IMG/VR virus record: IMGVR_UViG_3300042691_013885
Location: 1 to 49,881 of that record
Reading direction: 5' to 3' (one strand)
DNA length: 49,881 nt
Origin: a virus
Shown here piece after piece: positions 1-8,086 of this stretch (positions within the stretch are counted from its first letter, which is position 1; each line of letters begins with the position of its first letter). Made by a program: the position numbers and the translations under genes. The notes under the pieces are model-generated. The model ran no database searches, had not been told where the DNA came from, and saw only the letters and a list, made by a program, of their open reading frames with translations.

Positions 1-238
1 CGAAGACGTACTGGTAGATGTCGCACCCGTAGTTGGGGCGCATGACCCGCTCGCCGCGTCGGGTCTGGAGAATCTGCTCCAAGGACATCCGTACGAGAAT
101 GTCGTCGTACGCAGGCGCAGGGGTGGCGTCGTTACCCTTCTGAAAAGGGTAGGCCATACCTCGGTAGAACGCAGAGATCGCCATCCATACCTCGCGGTCT
201 GCGGTGGTACTGCATCCTAGACGTATTGACCAGTTCAC
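1..238 (-). CDS. Baseplate wedge protein, T4 gp25-like (partial, C-terminus outside window)
   Basis: Only the first 79 codons are present; the gene runs off the low end of the window. The start is a GTG whose last two bases and the following A form the stop of the upstream gene (GTGA overlap), which fixes the start despite the rare codon. Residues 60-79 carry the RRGERVMRPNYGCD signature of gp25/lysozyme-related wedge proteins, preceded by the usual short helix with the ILQT segment. In contractile tails this protein sits in the baseplate wedge next to the sheath initiation site; family members usually lack lysozyme activity. The position after spike and hub genes agrees with this. An ATG at 215 is out of frame and was rejected. 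Assignment is by motif and context. Confidence 0.85.
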   Translation of the reverse strand, partial: MNWSIRLGCSTTADREVWMAISAFYRGMAYPFQKGNDATPAPAYDDILVRMSLEQILQTRRGERVMRPNYGCDIYQYVF

Positions 239-723
239 ACCACCGGACTGATGAGGGGCGGTGCCGGTGGCGGTTGAGGGAATGTCACCAGCACCGTGCG
301 CGTGCAGACATCGAGCGCGGTAGCCACGGACAACGCGTGAACCTCTGCCGGATTGGGAACCACAAGCAGCGCGGAAAGCGTGGCGATGAGTGCCGGAACC
401 GCAATCGGCGGGGCTGCGATCCCCGGAAGCGGAGACGGTGAGAATGTCGCCCCTGCCCAGTACGCGGTGACCATCGCGCCGTACCCAGCAGCCACTACCG
501 GTGGAAGGCCGGGTAGCACGGAGAACGCGGCGCCGAGACTCAAGTCCATCGTCGCCACGGCAGGGCCGGGCGCTACCAGCGGCATCCCGAGCGCCAGTCC
601 TTGCCCGGCGTAGTCGCGGTACGCCGCCGCGATCTTCGACGCAGCCGTGAGCGCATCCGGCGGCTTGTCGGAGGTCGATAGTTTGTAGAGCGCGTCGTAG
701 AGGATGGCAGGGTTGAGCGGCAC
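235..723 (-). CDS. Hypothetical baseplate-associated protein
   Basis: Encodes 162 residues from a GTG that overlaps the TAG stop of the spike gene by one base (TAGTG). An upstream in-frame ATG inside the spike gene is a less likely start. The protein is rich in Ala, Pro, Val and Leu, with a helical N-terminal third (NPAILYDALYKLSTS) and several hydrophobic, glycine/proline-broken stretches in the middle (around residues 45-130), ending in a proline-rich tail. No catalytic motif or known family is recognised. Lying between a gp5-like spike and a gp25-like wedge gene suggests a baseplate or spike-associated structural role, but that is inference from position only. Confidence 0.6.
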   Translation of the reverse strand: MPLNPAILYDALYKLSTSDKPPDALTAASKIAAAYRDYAGQGLALGMPLVAPGPAVATMDLSLGAAFSVLPGLPPVVAAGYGAMVTAYWAGATFSPSPLPGIAAPPIAVPALIATLSALLVVPNPAEVHALSVATALDVCTRTVLVTFPQPPPAPPLISPVV

Positions 724-1598
724 TACTTCACCTTGACCGTGGTGGAGAGCAGTGCCGGCGTCGGCGGAGGAGTCGGTGGGCCTGAAGGACCGACGCCTGT
801 GGGGTGGATGTGCGAGGTCAGCCACGTCAGAAGGGACTGCCCGAGAACCGCCGGTTCCGTGAGGATGTCCCCGCCAAGGTTGACCGCCTGCGCCTTCACG
901 TCGAAGGACGAAGCGCCGTCGATGACGACCTTCGCGCCGGTCTTGATGGTGATGCCGTTCGAGTCGATGGTGATGGTGTTCGAGTTGTCCTTGTCCTCGA
1001 TGACGATCTTCTTGTTGGTCGTGTCGATCTGAACGGTTGAGCCGTTTTTCGCCGTCGTGAAGATGCTGCCATCAGGCATGAACTTCAGGCTCGCCTCGTC
1101 GCCATCGCGGGTGGCGCTGTCGGGATCGGTGGGCGCGCTTCCCGGCTTTCGCCAGACGAGGTCGATCTCCTCTTTGCCCGCTTCCTCGTTGAGGACAAAG
1201 GTGTGCCCCATCCGAGTCACAAAACCACGACGAGTCGGGACCGTATCGTCCCCGTCGGGATAGCCGAGTTCAGCCGGAACCTTCCCGACCGCCGAGTGCC
1301 CGCCGAAGTAGACCGGTGGGTTGTCGAGACGTCCTCGTGGGTACGCGATCCAAACAACGTCGCCCACTTCAGGGGGCCAGAACCACCCCCGATCTGCACC
1401 CGCCCCTGCGAAGGCAGGGTAGGCCCAGATGTCGGGGGTGTCCGTGTTGCCGACTTCCAGTGCGATGACCTTGATGCGCCCGCGCTTCTCCGGGTCGTTC
1501 ACCGCCGTCACGCGAGCACGGTACGTCCCGTAGAAGACATGGTGTGGCTCCAAACCATACCGCTGAAGCCACTGGTAGAAGGTCTCGAAAGAGGACAA
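723..1598 (-). CDS. Baseplate central spike protein, gp5/VgrG-like
   Basis: 291 residues. An OB-fold-type N-terminal domain (about residues 25-100, with YRARVTAVNDPEKRGRIKV, PEVGDVVWIAY and PVYFGG elements) is characteristic of gp5/VgrG/gpV spikes. It is followed by a run of short beta repeats (about 175-260: DGSIFTT, GSTVQIDT, NKKIVIEDK, NTITIDSNGITIKTG, KVVIDG) that would form the trimeric beta-helix needle, then a Pro-rich tip. No lysozyme domain is present, unlike T4 gp5. The only in-frame start near the end of the hub gene is TTG at 1598, 12 bases after the upstream stop, with GGGG upstream. The protein pierces the host envelope at contraction. Family assignment is from fold-pattern recognition. 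Confidence 0.85.
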   Translation of the reverse strand: MSSFETFYQWLQRYGLEPHHVFYGTYRARVTAVNDPEKRGRIKVIALEVGNTDTPDIWAYPAFAGAGADRGWFWPPEVGDVVWIAYPRGRLDNPPVYFGGHSAVGKVPAELGYPDGDDTVPTRRGFVTRMGHTFVLNEEAGKEEIDLVWRKPGSAPTDPDSATRDGDEASLKFMPDGSIFTTAKNGSTVQIDTTNKKIVIEDKDNSNTITIDSNGITIKTGAKVVIDGASSFDVKAQAVNLGGDILTEPAVLGQSLLTWLTSHIHPTGVGPSGPPTPPPTPALLSTTVKVK

Positions 1599-1610
1599 AC
1601 CGAACCCCGA

Positions 1611-3098
1611 CTAGAGAGGTGGAGGGAGAGGAACGAGCGGCGACGCGCGTGCGTTCACCTGTACCTGCTGACTAGCAGGAGTGTCGAGATTCGATCCTGC
1701 CGGAGCAGCGTCGAGCGCGTTGGTCGGACGAGGTGCGCCGAGCAGCGCTTCGGTCGCCGCAACCATCAGACGGCTATTCTGGATGAGCGTCAGCGACGAG
1801 GTGAACCCCGACGCCGACAAGTTGTGAGAGACGGCGAACAACGTGTAGTAGCCGTCGATGCGGGCGCTGACGTTGCGAACTTCGTAAAACTGCGCCGGCA
1901 CGGCATCAGGGATTCCGAGGGTCTCGATCTCCAGCTTGATCCCGATGGAGTTCGTGTTGGAGAGGCGATCAATCGTGAGGTCCAATGCTTTCTGGGCGTC
2001 TGAAACGGGCGTTCCGGCTCCGGGATCGAAGGTCACGCCGCTTTTCTCATTCGAGACGTCCTTCACGCCAACTTGGTTCTTCCCGTCGGCGCCAGACACC
2101 TGCGTCTGCGATCCGGGCTTCGACTCGACTTCAGGTTGCGCTTCAAGCGTGGCCGGGTCGATGCGCGGCGAACGCAAGAGCTTCGACCACGGGCCGAGGA
2201 AGATACCGCCTTGGTTGTCGACCGAAACGGAGAGGATCGGAAACACGCCCTTCGCTGCGATGGTGGGACCGAGAAGACCGTCGCCTTCCGGGAAGTCGAA
2301 CAAAGACAGGATTCCGATGGACTCCGACCTCGACGTGAAGTCCTGCGAGACGAGCACGACACTCGACAGTCCGGTGTTCGTGTTTGCAAGCATGACCCAG
2401 CACCCGACGGTGGTGGCGATCTCGAAGATGAGATGCAGATAGGACTTGCCCGAGTTGACGAGGTCGACCTCCTCGTCGAGCGCCTGTTTCGTCCCATCCG
2501 TCAGCTTGCAGATGTTGATGTCGAACTTTGCCATCTTCCCCTGCTCGGCAAGGGCGTCGACGAGGTCTGTGATGTGTTCGATCCGCTTCTTCTTCGGCCG
2601 CGTGGTCGTGTCGCCCGTCGCTGCAAGGTAGTAGCCGGCCGTTCCCTGCGCCTTGAGCGTGATGCTCACGTCGGTCCCGAATGACACTTCGGGCGGTTGT
2701 AGGATGCCTTGGAAGCGAGGAGAGCGAACGCGCCCATCCTGCCCAGTCGAGTAGCCAAACTCGACCTCGATGGCGCTGACCGCGTACTCCATGATCGTCG
2801 AGTCGATGATCTTTCGCGCCTCATCGAGAGGCGGTGTCAGTTGGATCTCGATCTCCGGCACACGTGACGTGTCGAGCTTGAGCGTCAACGAGGACAGATA
2901 CGCCAACGAACTGAGGGATAGGCTGCGCTCCTCCCCCGTAGCAGTGAGACCGGTCAGCTCGACTGGTTTGAGGCCGGTCGGGTCATCCTGCTCCCCGTGG
3001 GTCCACAGCGGATAACGCTTCTCGTCGCGCGTGCCGGGCTTCTGGACGATCCACGCCAAGAAGTACGGACTGCTGAAGTCGTAGCGCTGGAACGACAC
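1611..3098 (-). CDS. Baseplate hub protein, gp27/gpD-like
   Basis: 495 residues from a GTG start with a good Shine-Dalgarno (GAGGTGAGCC before GTG). Alternating beta-rich segments (PEIEIQLTPPLDEARK, AVSAIEVEFGYSTG, DVSITLKAQG) followed by a central helical region and a second beta-rich part agree with the hub family of phage late control protein D/T4 gp27, which forms the trimeric ring holding the spike. It lies directly upstream of the spike gene and downstream of a gp53/LysM-like gene, the common hub-spike order. Residues 320-370 are polar and probably a flexible loop; the C-terminus is Pro-rich. No enzymatic motif was seen. The exact family name is an inference from context and secondary-structure pattern. 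Confidence 0.75.
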   Translation of the reverse strand: MSFQRYDFSSPYFLAWIVQKPGTRDEKRYPLWTHGEQDDPTGLKPVELTGLTATGEERSLSLSSLAYLSSLTLKLDTSRVPEIEIQLTPPLDEARKIIDSTIMEYAVSAIEVEFGYSTGQDGRVRSPRFQGILQPPEVSFGTDVSITLKAQGTAGYYLAATGDTTTRPKKKRIEHITDLVDALAEQGKMAKFDINICKLTDGTKQALDEEVDLVNSGKSYLHLIFEIATTVGCWVMLANTNTGLSSVVLVSQDFTSRSESIGILSLFDFPEGDGLLGPTIAAKGVFPILSVSVDNQGGIFLGPWSKLLRSPRIDPATLEAQPEVESKPGSQTQVSGADGKNQVGVKDVSNEKSGVTFDPGAGTPVSDAQKALDLTIDRLSNTNSIGIKLEIETLGIPDAVPAQFYEVRNVSARIDGYYTLFAVSHNLSASGFTSSLTLIQNSRLMVAATEALLGAPRPTNALDAAPAGSNLDTPASQQVQVNARASPLVPLPPPL

Positions 3099-3106
3099 GG
3101 CTCACC

Positions 3107-3421
3107 TCAGTTTTTCGTAGAAGCGAACAGCGTGCTGTTGACGTAGGTCGGCGAGGGAATGCGGATGACCGCTCCGGGCTGGAGGTCGGTCGGCAAGATG
3201 TTCATGTTGTTGGCGACCGCGATGACCCACCAGAGGTTCGGGTCGCCGTAGTACCGGTTGGCGAGGTTGTCGATGCGATCCAGCACCTCGACCCGATAGT
3301 AGATGTCGGCGGGGCTGGTCGGAACCGACGGAAGGTTGTCTAGCTCCCAGAACTCGACACCGTTGACGGAGACGAGATCCTTGAACCGCAGACGGCTCTT
3401 GCGAGGGACTGAAACGGACAC
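3107..3421 (-). CDS. LysM-like / gp53-like baseplate wedge protein
   Basis: 104 residues, GTG start with a strong GGAGGAGGG ribosome site inside the end of the tape measure gene. The core (about residues 42-90) has the pattern YRVEVLDRIDNLANRYYGDPNLWWVIAVAN followed by PGAVIRIP, which is the LysM-type motif shared by T4 gp53, phage tail protein X and small baseplate adaptor proteins. In T4, gp53 joins neighbouring wedges around the hub; in P2-like phages gpX links hub to tube. Position between tape measure and hub genes supports a hub or tube adaptor. The two roles cannot be separated from sequence alone. Confidence 0.82.
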   Translation of the reverse strand: MSVSVPRKSRLRFKDLVSVNGVEFWELDNLPSVPTSPADIYYRVEVLDRIDNLANRYYGDPNLWWVIAVANNMNILPTDLQPGAVIRIPSPTYVNSTLFASTKN

Positions 3422-3424
3422 GGG

Positions 3425-6400
3425 TCACCCTCCTCCCGGTACGATAGCCGGCGTAAAGGTAGCGCCGACAAGAGGTCCACGCGCCGCCGCTGCGCGTCCG
3501 GCGGGCGCAGGCGCAGAAGACCCTATCGAGATACGGTCGCGGACTTCACGCATGACCGCCGTCTGCTCTCGGAACAACGCGAAGTAGGACTCGACCCACG
3601 CGGGGTTGTTGGTCGCCGCCGCGAGGTTGGACATCGCCTCCTCTTTCTTGCCCAGTGCGCTCGTCTTGGTGGCCGCAGCCCGAGCCTTCGGCGTAGGTGC
3701 CACCGGCGGAGCAGCAGCGGCAGCAGGGGCAGCAGCGGCAGCAGTCGGTACCGTCGTAGCAGCGGCAGCGGCAGCGGCAGCGGTTGCCGACGGTGCGGGG
3801 GCAGCGGGAGGCGGAACCGCCGAGGCCGCAGAAGCCTTCTTCGGTGTCTTCGCAGCAGAAGTGGCAGACGGAGCCAAGACCTGCTTCGTGTACGTCGGGA
3901 TTACCGAGTCAGGGGGGAGGGTAGTTGCAGACGGAGCAACGCCGGCCGCAGCAGCTTTCACAGCCGCTTCGGCTTTTGCCGCTGCTTCGGCTTTCTTCTT
4001 AGCCTCCTCGCGTTTCTTCAAAACATCAGCGGGAAGCGCCCATGCAGCAAACTGATCGATTTTCCCGTCGATCCAGTCGAAGAACGACGTGATCGACTTC
4101 CTGAAGGTGTCGAAGCCTTCTTTCACGAAAGTAATCATGTCTGACCCGAACGTCTTCAAGTTCGTGAACAGATTGACGAAAAAGTTCGCAAACCCGCCGA
4201 AAACAGTGGAGATTACCGAGCCGATGAAGTTCAGCCCTTTACCGATGAAGTCGAAAACCCCCGGCATCATGTTGTAGACGTAGGTAGCGATGCTTGAGAT
4301 GGCTCCCGAAACAGCGGAAGTGAATGTCCCTACCCACGAGAACAAGATGTCTCCTAACGTCGTGATGAGCTTCCAAGTGGTCCCTACCACACGTTCGACG
4401 ATCTGAACGATTGTGCCGATGGTCTGGGTCACAATCGTCACGCCGAGCTTGATGGCGTTTATCATCGCGTTGTAGACGGTGAGAACCACGTCGAAGACAG
4501 TCTTGATTTCAGAGGCTGCCGACGGAAACATCTTCATCAGCGCGTCGCGGACACCGACGATCAGACCGGTGACGAGGTTCTGGATCATCGTCAGCAACGC
4601 GTTCACCGCGTCACCAAACCCGTAGATGACCGTATCGAGATGCGTGATCAGCCAGCCCAGCCACTTCACGGGGAGCACGTACATCACGTAGAGAAGCCCG
4701 GCGCCGAGCATGGCCCCGGCCTTGCCGATGAACTTTCCGATCTCCAGCAGGGCATCGGAGAGCCAGTCGACCAGATCCTGCGTCTGGTTGGGGAACATGA
4801 TGAATCCGGCGGTGAGTCCTACGAGCGCAGCGATCAGCGCAACAATCGCACCGGTCGAGGAGAAAACGGCTGCGCCGATACTCTCGATGATCGGGAGGAT
4901 CGTCGACATCGACGGCAAGAACCCGCTGACAAAACTCAAGAGCGACCCGAGGCTGCTCGCAAGAGACAGCACGATACGAACTATGCCGCCGATGACGCCG
5001 CCGAGCGGACTCATGGCGGTCAGCAGACCGCCAAAAAGAATAGGAAGACTCGTGAGGAAAGAGTCGTTCAGCTTCTCGGAGAACGTCTTGTTTGGGTCTG
5101 CCCAGATGTCCGTGATGCCTTTCCACCACCCCTTGAAGTAGGCGACGAGCGTCTTCTTCGCAAAGTCGAACGCTTTACGGATCAGCTTTCCAACAGAACC
5201 GCCGATGATCTGCGCGTCGGTCGCCGTGTTTGCGTCGAGAGCGCCCGTCAGGCCAAGGGTGTAGCCCTTGGCGACGTCCTTCATAAAGGCTTTCGCGTTC
5301 AGGAATGCGTTCTTTAGCGCCGTGAGGATCTGGTTCGCAACCTTCGTCGAAGCGCTCTTGTCCATCGACTTCTGGAACGAACCGGTGAGGAGGCTCCGCA
5401 GCCCCTTCGCCAAGTACGTCACCGCCGTCTTTGCAGCGTTCGGCAGAGTCTTGGTCAGGAAGTTCAGTACGATCTTGCCGACTTCAGCCAGCGCCGCATC
5501 CGTGCTCTTTCCAGCAGCCTTCAACGAAATGAACTTCGCACCCAGCGCGGCTACGCCGGCCGTCAACAAGCCGAATGGGCTCGTGAGGTTGATGCCAGCC
5601 GCACGGAGCTTCGCCAGCGGCGAGAGCAGTGTTTCCGCTGTGGAACCGAGAGCCACCAGCGGACCCTGCATGTCCGTCGGGAACAACCCAGCGGCGCCGA
5701 ACTTCTGCACGTCAGCCATGCGGTTGACGAGAGCACCAAGCGGCCCGCCTTTCGCTGCGGTGTCTTTCAACAGTTTGGAGAAGTTGTTGAAGGACTCCTG
5801 TGTGGAGTTGAGGAACTCCTTGGTCGAAATCGTCGTCAGGCTTCGGAACCGCTGCATGAAGCCTTGCTGCTGACGCTCGAACATCTCCGCTGCCGTGAGG
5901 CCGGTGGAGAACCCTTCCTTGGCGACGTTGCCCGCAGCCTGACCCGCCGCCTTGACGAGATCGACGGTCTTCATCTTGAGGAGCGCTGCGCGACCCTCGG
6001 CGGACTGCATCATCTTGGCGATGTCTTCGCCGGCACCACCGAACGCTTTCCCCACATGAGCACGGAAGAACTCGATGGCAGCGAGACGTTGCGGCTCACT
6101 GAGCTTCTCGACTTCGGTTGTGAACTTGTCGAGGAACTCGGCCGGGTTTTCACCCATCGACCGGAACGCGGCTTCAACCCCTGTTCCCGCTTTCCCGAGT
6201 TGGGAGGTCAGCTCTGGAAGGGCGGTTGCGGCACCGGCAGCGAGGTCTTTGAACTGCTCCTTGTTCTCGGTGAGTCCCTTGGCGACAGCCATCGCCACTT
6301 CCATCGCCTTCTTGCCGTCCTGCTTGTACGTGTAGAACGCGTTGGCGACGCTGATGATGCCGTTGGCGTACGACTTCAGTTGCTCCGGCTTGTCGCCCAG

Positions 6401-7060
6401 TAGCTTGCGCTTGGAGAGTACGGACCCGATCTCGTCGATCTGGCCGAGAGAGTCCGTCAGTGTGTTGGAGTCCTGCCCGAACTTGATGAGGCTGTTCGTC
6501 AGCCCGGCCATGTCTTTCGCCGAGAGACCTGCGCTCTTGGCGATGTTCATCACCGAGTAGGAAAAGTCGTCGCCGGACTTCCCGGTCACTTCGGCAAACT
6601 TGGCAAGAGTCGATGCCGAATCGATCCCCATCTCTTTGAGGATGTCCGCTGCTTTCAGGTCTCCTGCCGCAGCCTCGAACCCGTAGAGCGCCTTTCCGGC
6701 CTGCTCGGCGCCGATGTTGAGGCCGTAGGCCATCGACGCTGCCTGCGACTTGAACTTCGCAAGGTCGGCGCCTGTCTTGCCGACCGATACGCCGAACTTC
6801 CGCAGGTCTTTGTCGTACCCGGTGAACGTGCTCTCCAACGACGACGTCAGCTCCATCCCGCCGACGCCGATGTTCTTGAGCTTGTCGGTCAGGTCATCGA
6901 GCTTGTCGAACGACAGCGCCGACAGCATCGTCTGGAAACGCTGAAGACTCAGCATCTCCTTGCCGAACGACTTGAACTCGCTCGTCAGGTCACTGAGCGC
7001 CCGCGAAAGCCCCGCGTCCTTTGCTCCGAAAGAGAAGCCTAGTCCGAAGTTGAGGGCCAT
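3425..7060 (-). CDS. Tape measure protein
   Basis: 1211 residues, the longest gene of the tail block and directly downstream of the frameshifted chaperone gene, the classical position. The N-terminal 500 residues are helical and charged (LTSEFKSFGKEMLSLQRF, TLAKFAEVTGKSGDDFSYS). A central part (about 670-860) has several long hydrophobic segments, e.g. LPILFGGLLTAMSPLGG and GAIVALIAALVGLTAG, typical of tape measures that insert in the host membrane. The C-terminal region (about 1030-1140) is alanine/proline-rich low complexity. Start ATG at 7060 has AGGAG upstream. The protein sets tail length and leaves the tail before DNA. No peptidase motif was recognised. Confidence 0.9.
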   Translation of the reverse strand: MALNFGLGFSFGAKDAGLSRALSDLTSEFKSFGKEMLSLQRFQTMLSALSFDKLDDLTDKLKNIGVGGMELTSSLESTFTGYDKDLRKFGVSVGKTGADLAKFKSQAASMAYGLNIGAEQAGKALYGFEAAAGDLKAADILKEMGIDSASTLAKFAEVTGKSGDDFSYSVMNIAKSAGLSAKDMAGLTNSLIKFGQDSNTLTDSLGQIDEIGSVLSKRKLLGDKPEQLKSYANGIISVANAFYTYKQDGKKAMEVAMAVAKGLTENKEQFKDLAAGAATALPELTSQLGKAGTGVEAAFRSMGENPAEFLDKFTTEVEKLSEPQRLAAIEFFRAHVGKAFGGAGEDIAKMMQSAEGRAALLKMKTVDLVKAAGQAAGNVAKEGFSTGLTAAEMFERQQQGFMQRFRSLTTISTKEFLNSTQESFNNFSKLLKDTAAKGGPLGALVNRMADVQKFGAAGLFPTDMQGPLVALGSTAETLLSPLAKLRAAGINLTSPFGLLTAGVAALGAKFISLKAAGKSTDAALAEVGKIVLNFLTKTLPNAAKTAVTYLAKGLRSLLTGSFQKSMDKSASTKVANQILTALKNAFLNAKAFMKDVAKGYTLGLTGALDANTATDAQIIGGSVGKLIRKAFDFAKKTLVAYFKGWWKGITDIWADPNKTFSEKLNDSFLTSLPILFGGLLTAMSPLGGVIGGIVRIVLSLASSLGSLLSFVSGFLPSMSTILPIIESIGAAVFSSTGAIVALIAALVGLTAGFIMFPNQTQDLVDWLSDALLEIGKFIGKAGAMLGAGLLYVMYVLPVKWLGWLITHLDTVIYGFGDAVNALLTMIQNLVTGLIVGVRDALMKMFPSAASEIKTVFDVVLTVYNAMINAIKLGVTIVTQTIGTIVQIVERVVGTTWKLITTLGDILFSWVGTFTSAVSGAISSIATYVYNMMPGVFDFIGKGLNFIGSVISTVFGGFANFFVNLFTNLKTFGSDMITFVKEGFDTFRKSITSFFDWIDGKIDQFAAWALPADVLKKREEAKKKAEAAAKAEAAVKAAAAGVAPSATTLPPDSVIPTYTKQVLAPSATSAAKTPKKASAASAVPPPAAPAPSATAAAAAAAATTVPTAAAAAPAAAAAPPVAPTPKARAAATKTSALGKKEEAMSNLAAATNNPAWVESYFALFREQTAVMREVRDRISIGSSAPAPAGRAAAARGPLVGATFTPAIVPGGG
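3640..4015 (-). repeat. Ala/Pro-rich low-complexity coding region in the tape measure gene
   Basis: The plus strand here is dominated by gcagcagcggcag-type runs that encode alanine stretches with interspersed Pro, Lys and Ser near the C-terminus of the tape measure. Alanine runs of up to nine are visible. The region is probably a flexible or helical linker and, being slippage-prone at DNA level, may vary in length between related phages. Confidence 0.7.
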
Positions 7061-7115
7061 CTCGACGTCTCCTACGGGGCGATGGGGCGCCGTTCAGCAG
7101 TACCACGCTACGGCA

Positions 7116-7316
7116 TCAGCGTCTCATGCGCGACCGACTGCTCGACGAGTCTTGGCGCATCTTCTCCTCTCGCTTCTGCTCTAGGTCGACTTTCTTCAGG
7201 ATCAGGCGGTGTCGACGGGTCAGGGGCATCTCCATGATGTCGGCGTAGGAGAGCCCCCAGACCTCCATCAGGTAGAAGATTTCGTCTTCAAGCCCCTCTG
7301 GACCCGATCCGGGAAG
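7116..7316 (-). CDS. -1 frameshift extension of the tail chaperone (66 codons)
   Basis: This ORF has no start of its own and lies in the -1 frame relative to the upstream 272-residue chaperone gene, entered at the T TTT TTC heptamer (7322-7316 on the minus strand). Re-reading the C at 7316 gives 66 codons ending TGA at 7118-7116, so the fusion would be 323 residues (257 + 66). The extension contains EDEIFYLMEVWGLSYADIMEM followed by a basic helix (LILKKVDLEQKREEK), resembling the short second hub-assembly chaperone of T4-like phages (gp51-like). The gpG/gpGT-type frameshift just before the tape measure gene is a conserved device for making two chaperone forms. The frame and heptamer are seen; frameshifting is inferred. 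Confidence 0.8.
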   Translation of the reverse strand, partial: LPGSGPEGLEDEIFYLMEVWGLSYADIMEMPLTRRHRLILKKVDLEQKREEKMRQDSSSSRSRMRR

Positions 7317-8086
7317 AAAAAACCCTGCTGCCCCAGATCAAGCTCGCGCTTGAAGTCGTGGCCGCACGCCGGGCAGGTCATGTCGAGCGAGGTGTCCACC
7401 CCGCCGTCCTTCTCCTCCAGCATCGCGCGGAGAGCCTGACGGTCACGCCACGACAGCGACTTGACGTCGAGCATGGTCGGAACCTTGCCGTCAAGCATCT
7501 CGGTTCGCGCGAGGAGCATGGCCGAGGGCTTCTCCTCGTCGGGAACCTTGGCGACCTTGTCCTCGTCAGCGCCGACGCCGAGGCGGAAGCGGACCTTCTT
7601 GCCCGACGGCAAGGTCTCGTCGAACACCCGGCGCATCGGGTCCGGGAGCTTCTTCACTTCGAGTTCCCCGAGGTCGAGGATGAAGTTGCTCTTGGCGCTA
7701 CACGCCGGGCACGTCTCCTCGACCGGAAACTCGTCACCGAGCGACGTCCGGCGCAAGGCGATGATGAGGAACACGCGGTCCCCGATGGGAAGCTGGCTGA
7801 CGATGGTCGGGAACGTGGTCTTGTCGGTAACGGTGCCGATGCGCTCCAAGCAGTTCGACACGATGGCGTTGATCTTCTTCTGTGGCGACAGCTTGTTCGA
7901 CGCCAGAAGGTCTTCTTCCCGGCCCGTCATCTCGCGGAGGTGAACCTCCGTGTGGAGCGTCCCCGTGTTGTCGATGAAGCCGCACGGAAGCTCGTACATC
8001 CCGTGCGTGGACTTCGGGGTCTCCAGTTGGTTCTGGATGACGACTTCCGCGAACGAGATCTTCTTGTTGTCAGCCTTCTCCGTCAT
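7268..8086 (-). CDS. Tail assembly / baseplate hub chaperone, gp26-like, zinc-binding
   Basis: 272 residues in the zero frame; ATG start with GGAGGACCGA upstream and a 4-bp overlap with the gene before it. Two CPAC motifs (C126/C129 and C238/C241) would bind one zinc and bracket a beta-rich segment, a pattern I associate with T4 gp26-type hub-assembly proteins. The N-terminal half is helical (LREMTGREEDLLASNKL, INAIVSNCLERIG). Located immediately upstream of the tape measure gene with a -1 frameshift site near its 3' end, it most likely keeps the tape measure soluble and helps hub assembly. It may be absent from the virion. Family assignment is moderate; the chaperone role is strongly supported by context. 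Confidence 0.78.
   Translation of the reverse strand: MTEKADNKKISFAEVVIQNQLETPKSTHGMYELPCGFIDNTGTLHTEVHLREMTGREEDLLASNKLSPQKKINAIVSNCLERIGTVTDKTTFPTIVSQLPIGDRVFLIIALRRTSLGDEFPVEETCPACSAKSNFILDLGELEVKKLPDPMRRVFDETLPSGKKVRFRLGVGADEDKVAKVPDEEKPSAMLLARTEMLDGKVPTMLDVKSLSWRDRQALRAMLEEKDGGVDTSLDMTCPACGHDFKRELDLGQQGFFFPDRVQRGLKTKSST
7316..7322 (-). promoter_or_regulatory. Slippery heptamer T TTT TTC for -1 frameshifting
   Basis: On the coding strand the codons GGT TTT TTC TTC (residues 255-258 of the chaperone) form the X XXY YYZ heptamer T TTT TTC. A -1 slip keeps pairing at both tRNAs and opens the 66-codon extension, while the zero frame continues only 15 more codons to the stop at 7268. I did not identify a clear stimulatory hairpin immediately downstream. 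Confidence 0.75.
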
